The notes beneath the pieces were generated by a model. That model searched no databases and was not told where the DNA came from. It worked only from the letters and a program-made list of their open reading frames with translations. From Phenylobacterium sp. (GTDB lineage: Bacteria > Pseudomonadota > Alphaproteobacteria > Caulobacterales > Caulobacteraceae): a stretch of DNA of 32,383 nt. Position numbers and translations under genes: made by a program. Positions 1 through 10,063 of this stretch are shown in pieces; positions within the stretch are counted from its first letter, which is position 1, and the number at the start of each line of letters is the position of its first letter. The stretch lies in the NCBI RefSeq assembly GCF_022402485.1, contig NZ_JAKRSA010000008.1, positions 1 through 32,383 of the forward strand, written 5' to 3'.

Positions 1-1091
1 TAGAAGGCGATCTCGCGGGTGTGCATCCGGTCATAGACCACCCCGACGCAGAGGAAGAGGGCCCCAGAAATCAGGCCGTGGCTGACCATCTGGAAAATGG
101 CACCCTGCTCACCCTGCGCATTGCCCGAGAAGATGCCGATGGTCACGAAGCCCATGTGAGCCACGGAGGAATAGGCGATCAGCTTCTTGATGTCGGTCTG
201 CCGGAAGGCAACCAGCGAGGTGTAGACAATGGCGATCGCCGACAGAGCAAAGACCATCGGCGTAAAGAAGGCCGAGGCGTCGGGGAACATGGGCAGCGAA
301 AAGCGCATGAACCCGTAGCCGCCCATTTTCAGCAGCACGCCTGCCAGGATCACCGACCCGGCGGTGGGGGCCTCCACGTGGGCGTCAGGCAGCCAGGTGT
401 GGACCGGCCACATGGGCATCTTCACCGCAAAAGACGCGAAGAAGGCCAGCCACAGCCAGTTCTGGATCTCAGGACCGAAGTCAAAGGCCATCAGTTCGGG
501 GATCGAGGATGTCCCGGTGATGCCGATCATGCCCAGTACGGCGGCAAGCATGAGTACCGAGCCCAGCAGGGTGTAGAGGAAGAACTTGAAGGCCGCGTAG
601 ACCCGGTTCTTGCCGCCCCAGATCCCGATGATCAGGAACATCGGCACCAGGCCAAACTCGAAGAACAGGTAAAACAGGATCAGGTCCAGAGCGCAGAACA
701 CCCCGATGACCAGGGTCTCCAGCGCCAGGAAGGCGATCAGATATTCCTCGATACGATGCTCGATCGAGCGCCACGAGGCGGCGATGCACAGGGGCATGAG
801 GAACGCCGTAAGCACCACCAGCAGCACAGAAATCCCGTCGACGCCCATCCGGTAGTGGATGCCCGCGAACCAGGCAAAGTCCTCCACGAACTGGAATTCA
901 GCCGTACTGCGATCGAACTGTCCGAGCATGACCAGGGACAGGGCCAGCGTCACGAGGGTGGTGATCAGGGCAACCCACTTGGCCAGCTCGGCCGACCGAG
1001 GGCTGCCGGCAGGTGCCACAAGACGCAGGGCCAGGATCGCCGCAATGCCGATCACAGGCGCGTAGGTGATGAGGGAGAGAATGCCAGTCAT
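1..1091 (-). CDS. nuoM: NADH-quinone oxidoreductase subunit M (partial, C-terminus off left edge)
   Basis: This is an antiporter-like proton-pumping membrane subunit of Complex I. The first 363 residues are present and the C-terminal part (family length about 500) lies outside the window. The conserved helix-5 glutamate sits at about residue 145 in [10 protein letters not shown], and the pump lysine at about 224 in [20 protein letters not shown], followed by [20 protein letters not shown]. These are hallmark NuoM segments. The ATG at 1091 follows the nuoL stop by 14 nt and has a GAGG/GGGG-rich upstream stretch. It is the last visible gene of the nuo operon; nuoN would be expected just beyond the edge. 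The identification is secure. Confidence 0.97.
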   Translation of the reverse strand, partial: MTGILSLITYAPVIGIAAILALRLVAPAGSPRSAELAKWVALITTLVTLALSLVMLGQFDRSTAEFQFVEDFAWFAGIHYRMGVDGISVLLVVLTAFLMPLCIAASWRSIEHRIEEYLIAFLALETLVIGVFCALDLILFYLFFEFGLVPMFLIIGIWGGKNRVYAAFKFFLYTLLGSVLMLAAVLGMIGITGTSSIPELMAFDFGPEIQNWLWLAFFASFAVKMPMWPVHTWLPDAHVEAPTAGSVILAGVLLKMGGYGFMRFSLPMFPDASAFFTPMVFALSAIAIVYTSLVAFRQTDIKKLIAYSSVAHMGFVTIGIFSGNAQGEQGAIFQMVSHGLISGALFLCVGVVYDRMHTREIAF

Positions 1092-1105
1092 GACCTATCC
1101 CCGCC

Positions 1106-3178
1106 TCAAGCCGGCCAGAAGGCGAGCGCAAAGGCCAACAGCCCTGCCACACCCAGCAGCATCACAAACGCATAGTGGTAGACATAGCCCGTCTGCAGCT
1201 TGCCGGTCCGACGGCCAATCACCGCCGATACCGCCGCCACACCATTGGGGCCGAGGCCGTCGATGATCTTCTGGTCGCCAACCTTCCAGAACAGGTCCCC
1301 CAGCCCACGGGCGGCGCGGACAAAGGTGGCGTTGTAGAGCTCGTCGAAGAACCACTTGTTATAGAGGAAACTCCAGATCGGACCTTCCTTGGCCGCCATC
1401 CGGGCGCCGAGGCCCTCGCGCAGCACATAGACATAGAACGCCACGGCGAGGCCCAGCATCGAGGCGACCAGGGGCGAATAGAGCACCCAGCGCGGCACAT
1501 GGTGCGCATGTTCCAGAACATGGTTGGTGGGGGCGGTATAGATCGCCCCTTGCCAGAATTCGGCCTGATCATAGCCGACGAACGGACCCACAAAGGCGAT
1601 CCCCGCCCCTATCGCACCAACGGCAAGCAGCAACAGCGGGACCAGCATGATGAGCGGGCTCTCATGCGGGGTATGAGCATGGTGGTGGCCATCATCATGG
1701 GCGTCGCTCGTCGCTGACGCACCATGACTCTCGCTCTGGGCCGGTGCATGGGCATGGGCATGATCATCGTGGGCGTGATCGTCATCGGCCCACTTGGCTG
1801 TGCCATGGAAGGTCATGAAGGCCAGGCGCCAGGAGTAGTAGGCCGTCAGGGCCGCCGCCAGGATGCCGATCACATAGGCAAAGTAGGCGATGCCATTCTC
1901 TTGACCGGCGGCAAAGGCCGCTTCGATGATCATGTCCTTGGAGTAGAAGCCGGCAAAGCCCAGCTTCACCTCAGGAATACCGAAGCCCGTGATGGCGAGG
2001 GTACCAATGACCATCACCGCATAGGTGACCGGCAGCAGCTTCCAAAGGGCCCCCATCTTCCGCATGTCCTGCTCGTGGTGCATGCCGTGGATCACCGAGC
2101 CGGCGCCCAGGAACAGCAGGGCCTTGAAGAAGGCGTGGGTGAACAGGTGGAACATGGCGGCCTGATAGGCACCGATGCCAGCGGCGAAGAACATGTAGCC
2201 GAGCTGCGAACAGGTCGAATAGGCGATAACCCGCTTGATGTCGTTCTGGGCCAGACCAACTGTGGCGGCGAACAGGGCGGTGATCGCGCCGACCAGGGTC
2301 ACGACCTGCTTGGTCACCGGTGCGTATTCAAACATCGGCGACAGCAGGCAGACCATATAGACACCGGCCGTCACCATGGTGGCGGCATGGATCAGGGCTG
2401 AGACCGGCGTCGGCCCCTCCATGGCGTCCGGCAGCCAGGTGTGCAGGAAGAACTGCGCCGACTTTCCCATGGCCCCGATGAACAGGAGCGCACAGGCCAG
2501 ATCGACCGCGTGCCAGGTCGCGCCGGCGAACTCCCAGCCCACCGAGGTAAACTCCTGAACCCGGGGGAAGATCTCGGCGAACTCGATGGTCCCGAACATC
2601 CAGAAGACGGTGATGATGCCCAGCGCAAAGCCAAAGTCGCCGACCCGGTTGACCACGAACGCCTTGATCGAGGCGGCATTGGCGGTGGGTTTCTTGAACC
2701 AGAAGCCGATCAGCAGGTAGCTGGCGAGCCCCACCCCTTCCCAGCCGAAGAACAGCTGCATGAAGTCCGCCGCCGTCACCAGGGCCAGCATGGCGAAGGT
2801 GAACAGCGACAGATAGGCAAAGAAGCGCGGCTTGGAGTCGTCCTCGGCCATGTAGCCCCACGAATAGACGTGGACCAGGGCCGAGACGGACGTGACGACG
2901 ACCAGCATCACCGCGGACAAGCCGTCGAACCGGATCGACCAGGCCGACTGGAAGTCTCCGATATTGATGAAGGGCAGGAGCTTCAGGGTGAAGGCTTCAA
3001 GCCCACCCCAGGTCCATTGAACGAACAGAATCCAGGACAGGACACAGGCCAGCAAAAGCAAGCTGGTGGTGATGGCCTGGGACGCGAAATCGCCGATGCG
3101 ACGGCCGAACAGGCCCGCGATCAAGGCGCCGATAAGCGGCGCAAAGACCAGGACGATGGCGAAAAACTGAGGGGTCAT
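1106..3178 (-). CDS. nuoL: NADH-quinone oxidoreductase subunit L
   Basis: This is the distal proton-pumping subunit of Complex I, 690 aa, an integral inner-membrane protein. Family motifs are intact: the FFGWEGVGLASYLLIGFW segment (about residues 143-160) with the conserved glutamate, and GAMGKSAQFFLHTWLPDAM (about 236-253) with the pump lysine, followed by EGPTPVSALIHAATMVTAGVY. An unusual loop rich in His, Asp and Ala (about residues 464-507, twelve histidines) separates two membrane helices just after FHGTAKW. The C-terminal lateral helix region follows. Start ATG at 3178 lies 8 nt after the nuoK stop. It is somewhat longer than the E. coli protein, mostly because of the loop. Function is certain; the role of the loop is unknown. 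Confidence 0.98.
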   Translation of the reverse strand: MTPQFFAIVLVFAPLIGALIAGLFGRRIGDFASQAITTSLLLLACVLSWILFVQWTWGGLEAFTLKLLPFINIGDFQSAWSIRFDGLSAVMLVVVTSVSALVHVYSWGYMAEDDSKPRFFAYLSLFTFAMLALVTAADFMQLFFGWEGVGLASYLLIGFWFKKPTANAASIKAFVVNRVGDFGFALGIITVFWMFGTIEFAEIFPRVQEFTSVGWEFAGATWHAVDLACALLFIGAMGKSAQFFLHTWLPDAMEGPTPVSALIHAATMVTAGVYMVCLLSPMFEYAPVTKQVVTLVGAITALFAATVGLAQNDIKRVIAYSTCSQLGYMFFAAGIGAYQAAMFHLFTHAFFKALLFLGAGSVIHGMHHEQDMRKMGALWKLLPVTYAVMVIGTLAITGFGIPEVKLGFAGFYSKDMIIEAAFAAGQENGIAYFAYVIGILAAALTAYYSWRLAFMTFHGTAKWADDDHAHDDHAHAHAPAQSESHGASATSDAHDDGHHHAHTPHESPLIMLVPLLLLAVGAIGAGIAFVGPFVGYDQAEFWQGAIYTAPTNHVLEHAHHVPRWVLYSPLVASMLGLAVAFYVYVLREGLGARMAAKEGPIWSFLYNKWFFDELYNATFVRAARGLGDLFWKVGDQKIIDGLGPNGVAAVSAVIGRRTGKLQTGYVYHYAFVMLLGVAGLLAFALAFWPA

Positions 3179-3186
3179 GGGGTCCG

Positions 3187-3495
3187 TCAGCCTTTCATCA
3201 CGGCGGCATCATCCACGGCGATGCCGCCGCGGTTGCGGAAGAAGGTGACGAGGATGGCCAGGCCCACCGCAGCTTCCGCGGCGGCCACGGTCAGCACGAA
3301 CATGGCGAAAAGCTGCCCCACCACGTCATGCAGATAGGCCGAGAAGGCGACCAGATTGATGTTCACGGCCAGGAGGATCAGCTCGATCGACATCAGGATG
3401 ACGATGACGTTCTTGCGGTTCACAAAGATCCCGAAGACCCCAATCGTGAACAGGATGGCGGCGACCGCCAGATAGTGGCTAAGCCCGATGGTCAT
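3187..3495 (-). CDS. nuoK: NADH-quinone oxidoreductase subunit K
   Basis: This is a small three-helix membrane subunit of Complex I, 102 aa, the usual length. It carries the two buried glutamates of the family, E38 in [15 protein letters not shown] and E74 in [13 protein letters not shown], which take part in proton transfer. The ATG at 3495 overlaps the nuoJ TGA in an ATGA tetranucleotide, which suggests translational coupling. nuoL follows 8 nt downstream. There is nothing unusual in the sequence. Confidence 0.97.
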   Translation of the reverse strand: MTIGLSHYLAVAAILFTIGVFGIFVNRKNVIVILMSIELILLAVNINLVAFSAYLHDVVGQLFAMFVLTVAAAEAAVGLAILVTFFRNRGGIAVDDAAVMKG

Positions 3496-4109
3496 TCGCC
3501 CGTCCCCTCGCCCGGCTTGATCTGAACGGTGCGCATGCCGCTTTCCGGCGTACGGGCCACCTGGTCGGCGATCACCTGACGGCGGACACCGGGCTTATGG
3601 CGCAGGGTCAGGACGATGGCGCCAATCATGGCCACCAGCAGCACCATCCCCGCCGCCTGGAAGAAGTAGACATAGTCGGTGTAGAGCACCCGGCCGATCG
3701 TCTCGGTATTGGAGTAGCCGTCCAGGGCCGACATCGGCTCCCGGGGACCAGCTGCAGCACCGCCGGTGGCGACCGCCGTGGCGACGAGGATCATCTCAAA
3801 GGCCAGAATGCTGGCCACCACAGCCCCCACTGGCGCGTAGCGGGCAAAGCCTTGCTTGAGGGCCCCAAAGTCCACGTCGAGCATCATGACGACGAAGAGG
3901 AATAGCACCGCGACGGCACCCACATAGACCACCACCAGGAGCATCGCCAGGAACTCCGCCCCCAGCAGCAGGAACAGACCCGCCGCAGAGAAGAAGGTCA
4001 GAATGAGGAAGAGCACCGAGTGCACGGGATTTTTGACGGACACCACGGCGAGGCCTGAGCCGATCGTGATGGTCGCCAGCACATAGAATGCGATCGCCTG
4101 CATGGCCAT
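3492..4109 (-). CDS. nuoJ: NADH-quinone oxidoreductase subunit J
   Basis: This is a five-helix membrane subunit of Complex I, about 205 aa. The conserved third helix is clear in [22 protein letters not shown], with [20 protein letters not shown] before it. I place the start at the ATG at 4109 ([11 protein letters not shown]); an ATG at 4103 or an upstream TTG at 4133 are alternatives, and a GAGGGG stretch lies about 17 nt upstream of 4109. The soluble tail ends near IKPGEGTGE and overlaps nuoK by 4 nt. The 104-nt gap to nuoI is the largest inside this operon. Identification is secure; the exact start is less so. Confidence 0.95.
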   Translation of the reverse strand: MAMQAIAFYVLATITIGSGLAVVSVKNPVHSVLFLILTFFSAAGLFLLLGAEFLAMLLVVVYVGAVAVLFLFVVMMLDVDFGALKQGFARYAPVGAVVASILAFEMILVATAVATGGAAAGPREPMSALDGYSNTETIGRVLYTDYVYFFQAAGMVLLVAMIGAIVLTLRHKPGVRRQVIADQVARTPESGMRTVQIKPGEGTGE

Positions 4110-4213
4110 GACGGCTAAACTTTCGCCCCTCAATCATCAGGTTGGTCCGCCCGCCGGGCGCATAGCCCAGGTGGAACGCCAACGTCCAAAAGCCCCGGAA
4201 TCGCGCCTGTCTC

Positions 4214-4711
4214 TTAGCGATAGGGCGCGTCGAGTTCCAGGTTCTTCGCGATCTCCCGCTCCCAACGGTCTCCGTTGTCGAGCAGGCGATCCTTTTCGTA
4301 GTACAGCTCTTCCCGGGTCTCGGTGGCGAACTCCAGGTTCGGCCCCTCGACAATGGCGTCCACCGGGCAGGCCTCCTGGCACAGACCGCAATAGATGCAC
4401 TTGACCATGTCGATGTCGTAGCGGGTCGTCCGGCGGCTGCCGTCTTCCCGGGGTTCGGCCTCGATGGTGATGGCCTGGGCCGGGCAGATGGCTTCGCAGA
4501 GCTTACAGGCGATGCAGCGCTCTTCCCCATTGGGATAGCGACGCAGGGCATGCTCGCCGCGGAAGCGCGGGGACTGCGGGTTGCGCTCGTTGGGATAGAT
4601 TACGGTCGCCTTGGGCCGCATCATGTACTTCATCCCCAGGCCAAAGGCCCCAATGAAGTCCATGAGCGCCGCGCCCTTGGCGGCCTGGCTGATACGGGCG
4701 GCGAAACTCAT
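4214..4711 (-). CDS. nuoI: NADH-quinone oxidoreductase subunit I (two 4Fe-4S ferredoxin-like)
   Basis: This is the peripheral-arm subunit that carries clusters N6a and N6b, 165 aa. Two CxxCxxCxxxCP motifs are present: [12 protein letters not shown] (C66, C69, C72, C76) and [12 protein letters not shown] (C105, C108, C111, C115). The N-terminus [22 protein letters not shown] is typical of the family. The start at 4711 is set by a one-base stop/start overlap (TGATG) with nuoH; the longer open frame upstream lies entirely within nuoH in another frame and is not coding. There are no missing ligands. Confidence 0.98.
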   Translation of the reverse strand: MSFAARISQAAKGAALMDFIGAFGLGMKYMMRPKATVIYPNERNPQSPRFRGEHALRRYPNGEERCIACKLCEAICPAQAITIEAEPREDGSRRTTRYDIDMVKCIYCGLCQEACPVDAIVEGPNLEFATETREELYYEKDRLLDNGDRWEREIAKNLELDAPYR

Positions 4712-5796
4712 CACATCGCTCCTTGGGCCGGGCCGAAGACGCGCCAGGCGGCAACCAGCACCACAGCCACCAGCGAGAACGGCAGGAAGACCTTCCATCC
4801 AAGACGCATCAGCTGGTCGTAGCGGTAGCGGGGGACAATCGCCTTCACCATGGCAATCAGGAAGAAGAAGAAGACCGTCTTGGCGAAGAACCACATGAAG
4901 CCGAAGAAGCTCTGCGCGGTCGCTGGCCAGTTCTCAATGAACGGCGTCGGGAAAGGCGCCTGCCACCCCCCGAAGAACAGGATGGTGATGATCGCGCACA
5001 TCAGCACGATGTTGGCGTACTCACCGATCATGAACAGCAGGTACGGCGTCGAGGAATATTCCACCTGATAGCCGGCCACGAGTTCCGACTCGGCTTCGGG
5101 CAGGTCAAAGGGCGGCCGGTTGGTCTCGGCCAGGGCCGAGATGAAGAACACCACGGCCATGGGGACCATGATCAGGATCATCGGCAGGTTGGAGAGGCCG
5201 CCGCCGAACACATACCAGTTCCAGAACCCACCCGCCTGCTGCTCCACAATGGTCTGCAGGTTCATGGTCCCGGCCAGCAGGATCACGGTGATGATCACAA
5301 AGCCGATGGACACCTCATAGCTGACCATCTGCGCGGCCGAACGCAGGCTGCCGAGGAAGGGGTATTTCGAGTTGGACGCCCAGCCGCCCATGATGATGCC
5401 GTAGACCCCCAGGGAGCTGATCGCCAGCAGGTAAAGGACGCCGACATTGATGTCAGACACCACCCAGCCCGGTGCCAGGGGGATCACCGCCCAGGCCCCA
5501 AAGGCCAGGACGAAGCTGATCAGAGGGGCCAGGATGAAGACCACCTTGTCGGCCCCGTCGGGGATGACGATTTCCTTCAGCACAAACTTCAGGAAGTCAG
5601 CGAAGGACTGCAGCAGGCCAAAAGGGCCCACGACATTGGGGCCTTTGCGCATCTGCACGCCGGCCCAGATCTTCCGGTCAGCCAGCAGCAGGAAGGCCAG
5701 CGACAGTAGAATCCAGATCGTGACGGCCAGGATCTGGCCCACGGTGATCAGCGTCCAGCCGCCCGGTGTCGCCCAGAAATTGGTGGTGGCGTCCAT
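4711..5796 (-). CDS. nuoH: NADH-quinone oxidoreductase subunit H
   Basis: This is the membrane subunit that forms the quinone-binding chamber at the junction with the peripheral arm, 361 aa with about eight helices. Signature segments are [21 protein letters not shown] near the N-terminus and [20 protein letters not shown] with its acidic cluster in the central loop. The C-terminus carries [14 protein letters not shown]. The ATG at 5796 lies only 3 nt after the nuoG stop, and the stop overlaps the nuoI start by one base. It is a standard copy for the family. Confidence 0.98.
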   Translation of the reverse strand: MDATTNFWATPGGWTLITVGQILAVTIWILLSLAFLLLADRKIWAGVQMRKGPNVVGPFGLLQSFADFLKFVLKEIVIPDGADKVVFILAPLISFVLAFGAWAVIPLAPGWVVSDINVGVLYLLAISSLGVYGIIMGGWASNSKYPFLGSLRSAAQMVSYEVSIGFVIITVILLAGTMNLQTIVEQQAGGFWNWYVFGGGLSNLPMILIMVPMAVVFFISALAETNRPPFDLPEAESELVAGYQVEYSSTPYLLFMIGEYANIVLMCAIITILFFGGWQAPFPTPFIENWPATAQSFFGFMWFFAKTVFFFFLIAMVKAIVPRYRYDQLMRLGWKVFLPFSLVAVVLVAAWRVFGPAQGAM

Positions 5797-5799
5797 GCC

Positions 5800-7839
5800 C
5801 TACTCCGCGGCGATCTTTTCGGCGCCCGGGACGAGCGCCTGGCACTCGGCCATGGTCACGCTGGCGCGTGCGATCGGATTGGTTAGATAGAAGGCCTTCA
5901 CCGGGCTGGCAAAAGGCGTGTCCGACAACTCGCCCTCTCCGCCCAGGACCGACAGATCGAGGGCACCTGGGACGTCGGGCACATAGTCGATGCGCCCAAA
6001 GGTCGGGTGATCGGCGAACAGACGGGCCCGCAGCTGGTCGAGGCTGTCATAGGGCAGCTTGGCGTCCAGCAGTTCGGACAGGGCCCGCAGAATGGCCCAG
6101 TCTTCCTTGGCCTCGCCCTTGGGAAACACGGCCCGCTCGCCCCGCTGAACACGGCCCTCGGTGTTCACGTAAAGGCCGTTCTTTTCGGTGTAGGCCGCCG
6201 CCGGCAGGATCACATCGGCCCGATGGGCACCGGCATCCCCGTGGGTGCCCATATAGACGACGAAGGCGTCGGTGGCCGAGAGGTCCATCTCATCGGCCCC
6301 CATGAGCAACAGAAGGTCAGCGCCGCCCTTGGCGGTCAGATCCAGGGCATTCTTACCGCCAGCCTTAGGCGTAAAGCCCAGATCAAGCCCCCCGACCCGG
6401 GCGGCGGCGGTGTGCAGCACATTCCAAGTCGCCTTGAAGGTCTTGGCCACAGTCGCAGCAGCCTTGACGACAGCTGCGCCATCCTGACGGGCCAGCGCCC
6501 CGGCCCCGAGGATGATCGCCGGCTTCTGGGCAGCCTTGAAGGCCTTGGCGAAATCACTGCGGGACTTGGACAGTCCGCTCAGCGTTTCAGGCCCTGCGCC
6601 GAGATAGTCATAGGCGAAAGACAGGTCCGCCTGCTCGCCGATCACGCCGACCCGCAGCGCACCCGCCAGCCACCGTTTCCGTAGCCTGGCGTTGAACACC
6701 GGGGCTTCGAGGCGGGGATTGGTCCCCACCAGCAAGATCACGTCAGCCTCTTCGATGCCCGCGATGGTGGAGTTCAGCAGCCAGCTCTCGCGCGGCCCAT
6801 CCCCCAGCGCCATGCCATCCTGTCGGCAATCCAGGCTGGTGACGCCCAGGCCACCAAACAGGTCCAGGGCGGCCTTCATGGACTCTGCGTCCTGCAGGTC
6901 GCCCGCGATCACCCCCATGCGCTCGGGTGCCGTGGCCTTCACCTTGGCGGCGACCGTCTGCAGCGCTTCAGGCCAGGACGCCGGCCGCAGCTTGCCGTTC
7001 TCACGGATATAGGGCCGGTCCAGACGCTGGCGAGACAGGCCGTCAACGGCGTAGCGGGTCTTATCGCTGATCCACTCTTCGTTCACGTCGTCATTGATGC
7101 GCGGCAGAACCCGCAGCACGGCGGGGCCGCGCGCGTCGACCCGAATGGCCGAACCCAGAGCGTCCATCACATCAACGCTCTCGGTTTTCTTCAGCTCCCA
7201 GGGGCGCGCATTGAACGCATAGGGCTTTGATGTGAGGGCCCCCACCGGGCACAGATCAATGACGTTGGCGCTCAGTTCCGATGTGACGGCGGCGTCCAGA
7301 TAGGTCGTGATTTCAACGTCTTCACCCCGGGAGATCAGGCCGATCTCCGGCACCCCGGCCACCTCGGTGACGAAGCGGACGCAGCGGGTGCACTGAATGC
7401 AACGGGTCATCACCGTCTTGATCAGCGGGCCCATGAACTTTTCTTCGACCGCACGCTTGTTCTCGCCATAGCGGGAATCGTCGCGGCCATAGCCCATGGC
7501 CTGATCCTGCAAATCGCACTCCCCGCCCTGGTCGCAGATCGGACAGTCCAGCGGATGGTTGATCAGCAGGAACTCCATCACCCCGTGACGGGCCTTCTTG
7601 ACCATCGGGGTATCGGTGAAGATCTCCTGGCCCTCCGCCGCCGGCAGGGCGCAGGAAGCCTGCGGTTTGGGCGGGCCAGGCTTCACCTCCACTAGGCACA
7701 TGCGGCAGTTGCCGGCGATAGACAGGCGCTCGTGATAGCAGAACCGCGGGATCTCTTTCCCGGCGAGTTCGGCCACCTGCAGCACCGTCATGCCGGGTTC
7801 AAACTCAACCTCGACGCCGTCAACCTTTGCGATGGGCAT
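5800..7839 (-). CDS. nuoG: NADH-quinone oxidoreductase subunit G
   Basis: This is the large iron-sulfur subunit of the NADH-oxidising module, 679 aa. The N-terminal ferredoxin-like 2Fe-2S site uses C34, C45, C48 and C63. The His-ligated N5 cluster is H95, C99, C102 and C108 (HPLDCPICDQGGECDLQD). A 4Fe-4S site uses C147, C150, C153 and C197 (CIQCTRCV and CPVGALT). The rest is the degenerate molybdopterin-oxidoreductase-like domain typical of NuoG. The ATG at 7839 lies 5 nt after the nuoF stop. All expected ligands of the N-terminal half are present; I see no CxxCxxxC set for the extra N7 cluster of some lineages. Confidence 0.97.
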   Translation of the reverse strand: MPIAKVDGVEVEFEPGMTVLQVAELAGKEIPRFCYHERLSIAGNCRMCLVEVKPGPPKPQASCALPAAEGQEIFTDTPMVKKARHGVMEFLLINHPLDCPICDQGGECDLQDQAMGYGRDDSRYGENKRAVEEKFMGPLIKTVMTRCIQCTRCVRFVTEVAGVPEIGLISRGEDVEITTYLDAAVTSELSANVIDLCPVGALTSKPYAFNARPWELKKTESVDVMDALGSAIRVDARGPAVLRVLPRINDDVNEEWISDKTRYAVDGLSRQRLDRPYIRENGKLRPASWPEALQTVAAKVKATAPERMGVIAGDLQDAESMKAALDLFGGLGVTSLDCRQDGMALGDGPRESWLLNSTIAGIEEADVILLVGTNPRLEAPVFNARLRKRWLAGALRVGVIGEQADLSFAYDYLGAGPETLSGLSKSRSDFAKAFKAAQKPAIILGAGALARQDGAAVVKAAATVAKTFKATWNVLHTAAARVGGLDLGFTPKAGGKNALDLTAKGGADLLLLMGADEMDLSATDAFVVYMGTHGDAGAHRADVILPAAAYTEKNGLYVNTEGRVQRGERAVFPKGEAKEDWAILRALSELLDAKLPYDSLDQLRARLFADHPTFGRIDYVPDVPGALDLSVLGGEGELSDTPFASPVKAFYLTNPIARASVTMAECQALVPGAEKIAAE

Positions 7840-7844
7840 GTTCT

Positions 7845-9161
7845 CTACTCCGCCGCCACGAGCGTGGCACCCTGAACGTGCGGGCGTCCGGCGCGGTACT
7901 GGGTGATGCGATCTTCCACTTCATGGCGGAAGTGGCGGAACAGACCCTGGATCGGCCAGGCAGCCGCATCCCCAAGGCCGCAGATGGTGTGGCCCTCAAC
8001 CTGGGAGGCCACATCGAGAAGCATGTCGATCTCGGCCATCTCGGCCTCGCCGGTCACCATGCGCTCCATGACCCGCCACATCCAGCCGGTGCCTTCCCGG
8101 CAGGGCGTACACTGGCCGCAGCTCTCATGTTTGTAGAAATAGGACAGCCGGGCGATCGACTTCACGATGTCGGCGTCCTTGTCCATGACGATGACCGCCG
8201 CCGTCCCGAGACCCGAACGCATCTCCCGCAGGGAATCGAAGTCCATCAGCGCGGTCTCGGCCATCTCGGCAGTGATCATCGGCACTGATGAGCCACCCGG
8301 AATGATCGCCTTCAGATTGCCCCAACCGCCCCGAATGCCGCCGCAATGGTCTTCCAGCAGCTGGCGCAAGGGAATGGACATGGTCTCTTCGACCACACAG
8401 GGACGGTTCACATGGCCAGAAATGGCCATCAGCTTGGTACCGGTGTTGTTTGGCCGTCCGAACCCGGCAAACCACTCGGCCCCCCGACGCAGGATCGCGC
8501 CAACAGTGGCGATGGTCTCAACATTATTGATGGTGGTTGGGCAGCCATAGATTCCAGCGCCCGCCGGGAATGGCGGCTTCAGCCGAGGCTGGCCCTTCTT
8601 GCCTTCCAGGCTCTCCATCAGGGCGGTCTCGTCCCCACAGATATAGGCCCCGCCCCCATGGGTCACATGCAGGTCGAAGTCCCAGCCATGGACATTGCCC
8701 TTGCCGATCAGCTTGGCCTCGTAGGCCTGCTTGATCGCCGCTTCCAGGCGCTCGCGCTCGAAGACGTACTCGCCGCGGATGTAGATGTAGCAGGTGTGCG
8801 CCCGGATCGCGTAGCTGGCGATCAGGCACCCTTCGATCAGCAGATGAGGATCATTCCGCAGGATCTCGCGGTCCTTGCAGGTGCCCGGCTCGGACTCATC
8901 GGCATTGACCACGAGGTAGTGCGGCCGCTCGCTTTCCTGCTTGGGCATGAAGGTCCACTTCAGGCCGGTGCCGAAGCCCGCCCCGCCGCGACCGCGCAGG
9001 CCTGAATTCTTGACCTGATCACAGATCCATTCTGGCGACTGCGACAGGATCTCACGCACGCCGTTCCAGGCGCCGCGCCGCTTGGCACCCTCAAGGCCAA
9101 AATCGTGCAGGCCATAGAGGTTGGTGAAGATGCGGTCCTTGTCTTCGAGAATCCCGACCAC
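7845..9161 (-). CDS. nuoF: NADH-quinone oxidoreductase subunit F (NADH/FMN site)
   Basis: This subunit oxidises NADH through FMN and passes electrons to cluster N3. The flavin/NADH site [13 protein letters not shown] lies about 60 residues in, and [19 protein letters not shown] about 110 residues later. The N3 ligands are in [15 protein letters not shown] plus a cysteine in TICGLGD. I chose GTG at 9161 ([12 protein letters not shown]), which has AAGGAG 10 nt upstream. A TTG at 9170 would give three more residues but would place the same ribosome site only 1 nt away. The gene follows a small membrane ORF, which is unusual compared with E. coli, where nuoE abuts nuoF. Function is secure. Confidence 0.96.
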   Translation of the reverse strand: MVGILEDKDRIFTNLYGLHDFGLEGAKRRGAWNGVREILSQSPEWICDQVKNSGLRGRGGAGFGTGLKWTFMPKQESERPHYLVVNADESEPGTCKDREILRNDPHLLIEGCLIASYAIRAHTCYIYIRGEYVFERERLEAAIKQAYEAKLIGKGNVHGWDFDLHVTHGGGAYICGDETALMESLEGKKGQPRLKPPFPAGAGIYGCPTTINNVETIATVGAILRRGAEWFAGFGRPNNTGTKLMAISGHVNRPCVVEETMSIPLRQLLEDHCGGIRGGWGNLKAIIPGGSSVPMITAEMAETALMDFDSLREMRSGLGTAAVIVMDKDADIVKSIARLSYFYKHESCGQCTPCREGTGWMWRVMERMVTGEAEMAEIDMLLDVASQVEGHTICGLGDAAAWPIQGLFRHFRHEVEDRITQYRAGRPHVQGATLVAAE

Positions 9162-9166
9162 GCCCT

Positions 9167-9376
9167 TCAAACTCCTTCTTTCGCGCGCCGAAAGGCCGCG
9201 ATGAACCAGATCTGCGCCGCAAATCCCACGGCCAGAGCGGCGCCAAACACCGCAAACAGCCAGTTTTGGCCTGACATCAGCGCGCCGACAAAGGCGACGG
9301 CCGCGGCGACCAGGCAGGTCACATTGATCACCGCCATACGTAGAAAGCGGGACTTGATCTGAGCCTCGGCGCTCAC
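9167..9376 (-). CDS. Small two-helix membrane protein in the nuo operon (hypothetical)
   Basis: I do not recognise this 69-aa protein. It has a short basic N-terminus, two hydrophobic segments (about residues 16-34 and 39-60) joined by a short loop with SGQNW, and a basic end FRRAKEGV, so it is predicted to be an inner-membrane hairpin. It starts with GTG at 9376 in a GTGA overlap with the nuoE stop and ends 5 nt before the nuoF start chosen here, so it must be co-transcribed and is probably translationally coupled. Location suggests an assembly or accessory role for Complex I, but that is inference. The tight junctions argue that it is a real gene and not noise. Confidence 0.8.
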   Translation of the reverse strand: MSAEAQIKSRFLRMAVINVTCLVAAAVAFVGALMSGQNWLFAVFGAALAVGFAAQIWFIAAFRRAKEGV

Positions 9377-10056
9377 GCGGTCGGCTCCGTCTTGGCCGTC
9401 ACCTTGGGCGCGGCATTTGGAATCTTCTTCAGTGGCTTGGCCGCCGAACCGTCATAGAGCGCCGGATCGAACAGGGTGAGCGGTCCACCCTCGGGCGATG
9501 AGCCCTGGCGCTTGACCGCCGACCCCGGGGCCGGTGCCTTGCCCGCCGCAAAGTCGTCCAGCAGGGCCTCAAAGCTCTCCGGCGTCAGGTCCTCGTAGTA
9601 ATAATCATTGATCGCCGCCATGGGGGCATTGGCGCAGGCGCCCAGGCACTCCACCTCCTGCCAGGTGAACTTGCCATCGGCAGATAGGTGATCCTTCGCC
9701 CCGATCTTGCGTTTGCAGACCGCCATCAGGCTCTCAGAACCCCGCAGCTGGCAGGGTGTGGTGCCGCAGACCTGGACCAGGGCGACACTGCCCACCGGCT
9801 CCAGCATGAACATGGTGTAGAAGGTCGCCACCTCCAGCACCCTGATCCGGGCCATGCCGAGCATTTCGGCCACCAGCCGGATCGCGGGTTCGCTCACCCA
9901 GCCATCTTGCTTCTGGATCAACCAGAGAATGGGAATGACCGCCGACTGCTGACGGCCGGCGGGGAACTTGGCGATCCACCACTTGGCCTTTTCCAGGGTT
10001 TGCGGCTGGAAGGTGAAACTGGTCGGTTGGTTGGGTGAAAGACGACGTACGCTCAC
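9373..10056 (-). CDS. nuoE: NADH-quinone oxidoreductase subunit E (2Fe-2S)
   Basis: This is the 24-kDa-type subunit that holds cluster N1a, 227 aa. The thioredoxin-like 2Fe-2S ligands are C97 and C102 (CGTTPCQ) and C137 and C141 (CLGACANAP). The helical N-terminal domain with ATFYTMF is conserved. After about residue 170 there is a tail of about 55 residues rich in Ala, Pro and Lys, longer than in E. coli NuoE and likely disordered. The start is GTG at 10056, preceded by GAGGGG 2-3 nt upstream; it begins 7 nt after the stop of the NTF2-like ORF. Confidence 0.96.
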   Translation of the reverse strand: MSVRRLSPNQPTSFTFQPQTLEKAKWWIAKFPAGRQQSAVIPILWLIQKQDGWVSEPAIRLVAEMLGMARIRVLEVATFYTMFMLEPVGSVALVQVCGTTPCQLRGSESLMAVCKRKIGAKDHLSADGKFTWQEVECLGACANAPMAAINDYYYEDLTPESFEALLDDFAAGKAPAPGSAVKRQGSSPEGGPLTLFDPALYDGSAAKPLKKIPNAAPKVTAKTEPTA

Positions 10057-10063
10057 ATGCCCC

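Noticed and set aside
21..1175. A 384-codon open frame antisense to nuoM
   Set aside because: It is a shadow of codon bias in a high-GC gene; the opposite strand encodes full NuoM motifs and the frame has no recognisable domain, with a skewed composition rich in H, Q, G and R.
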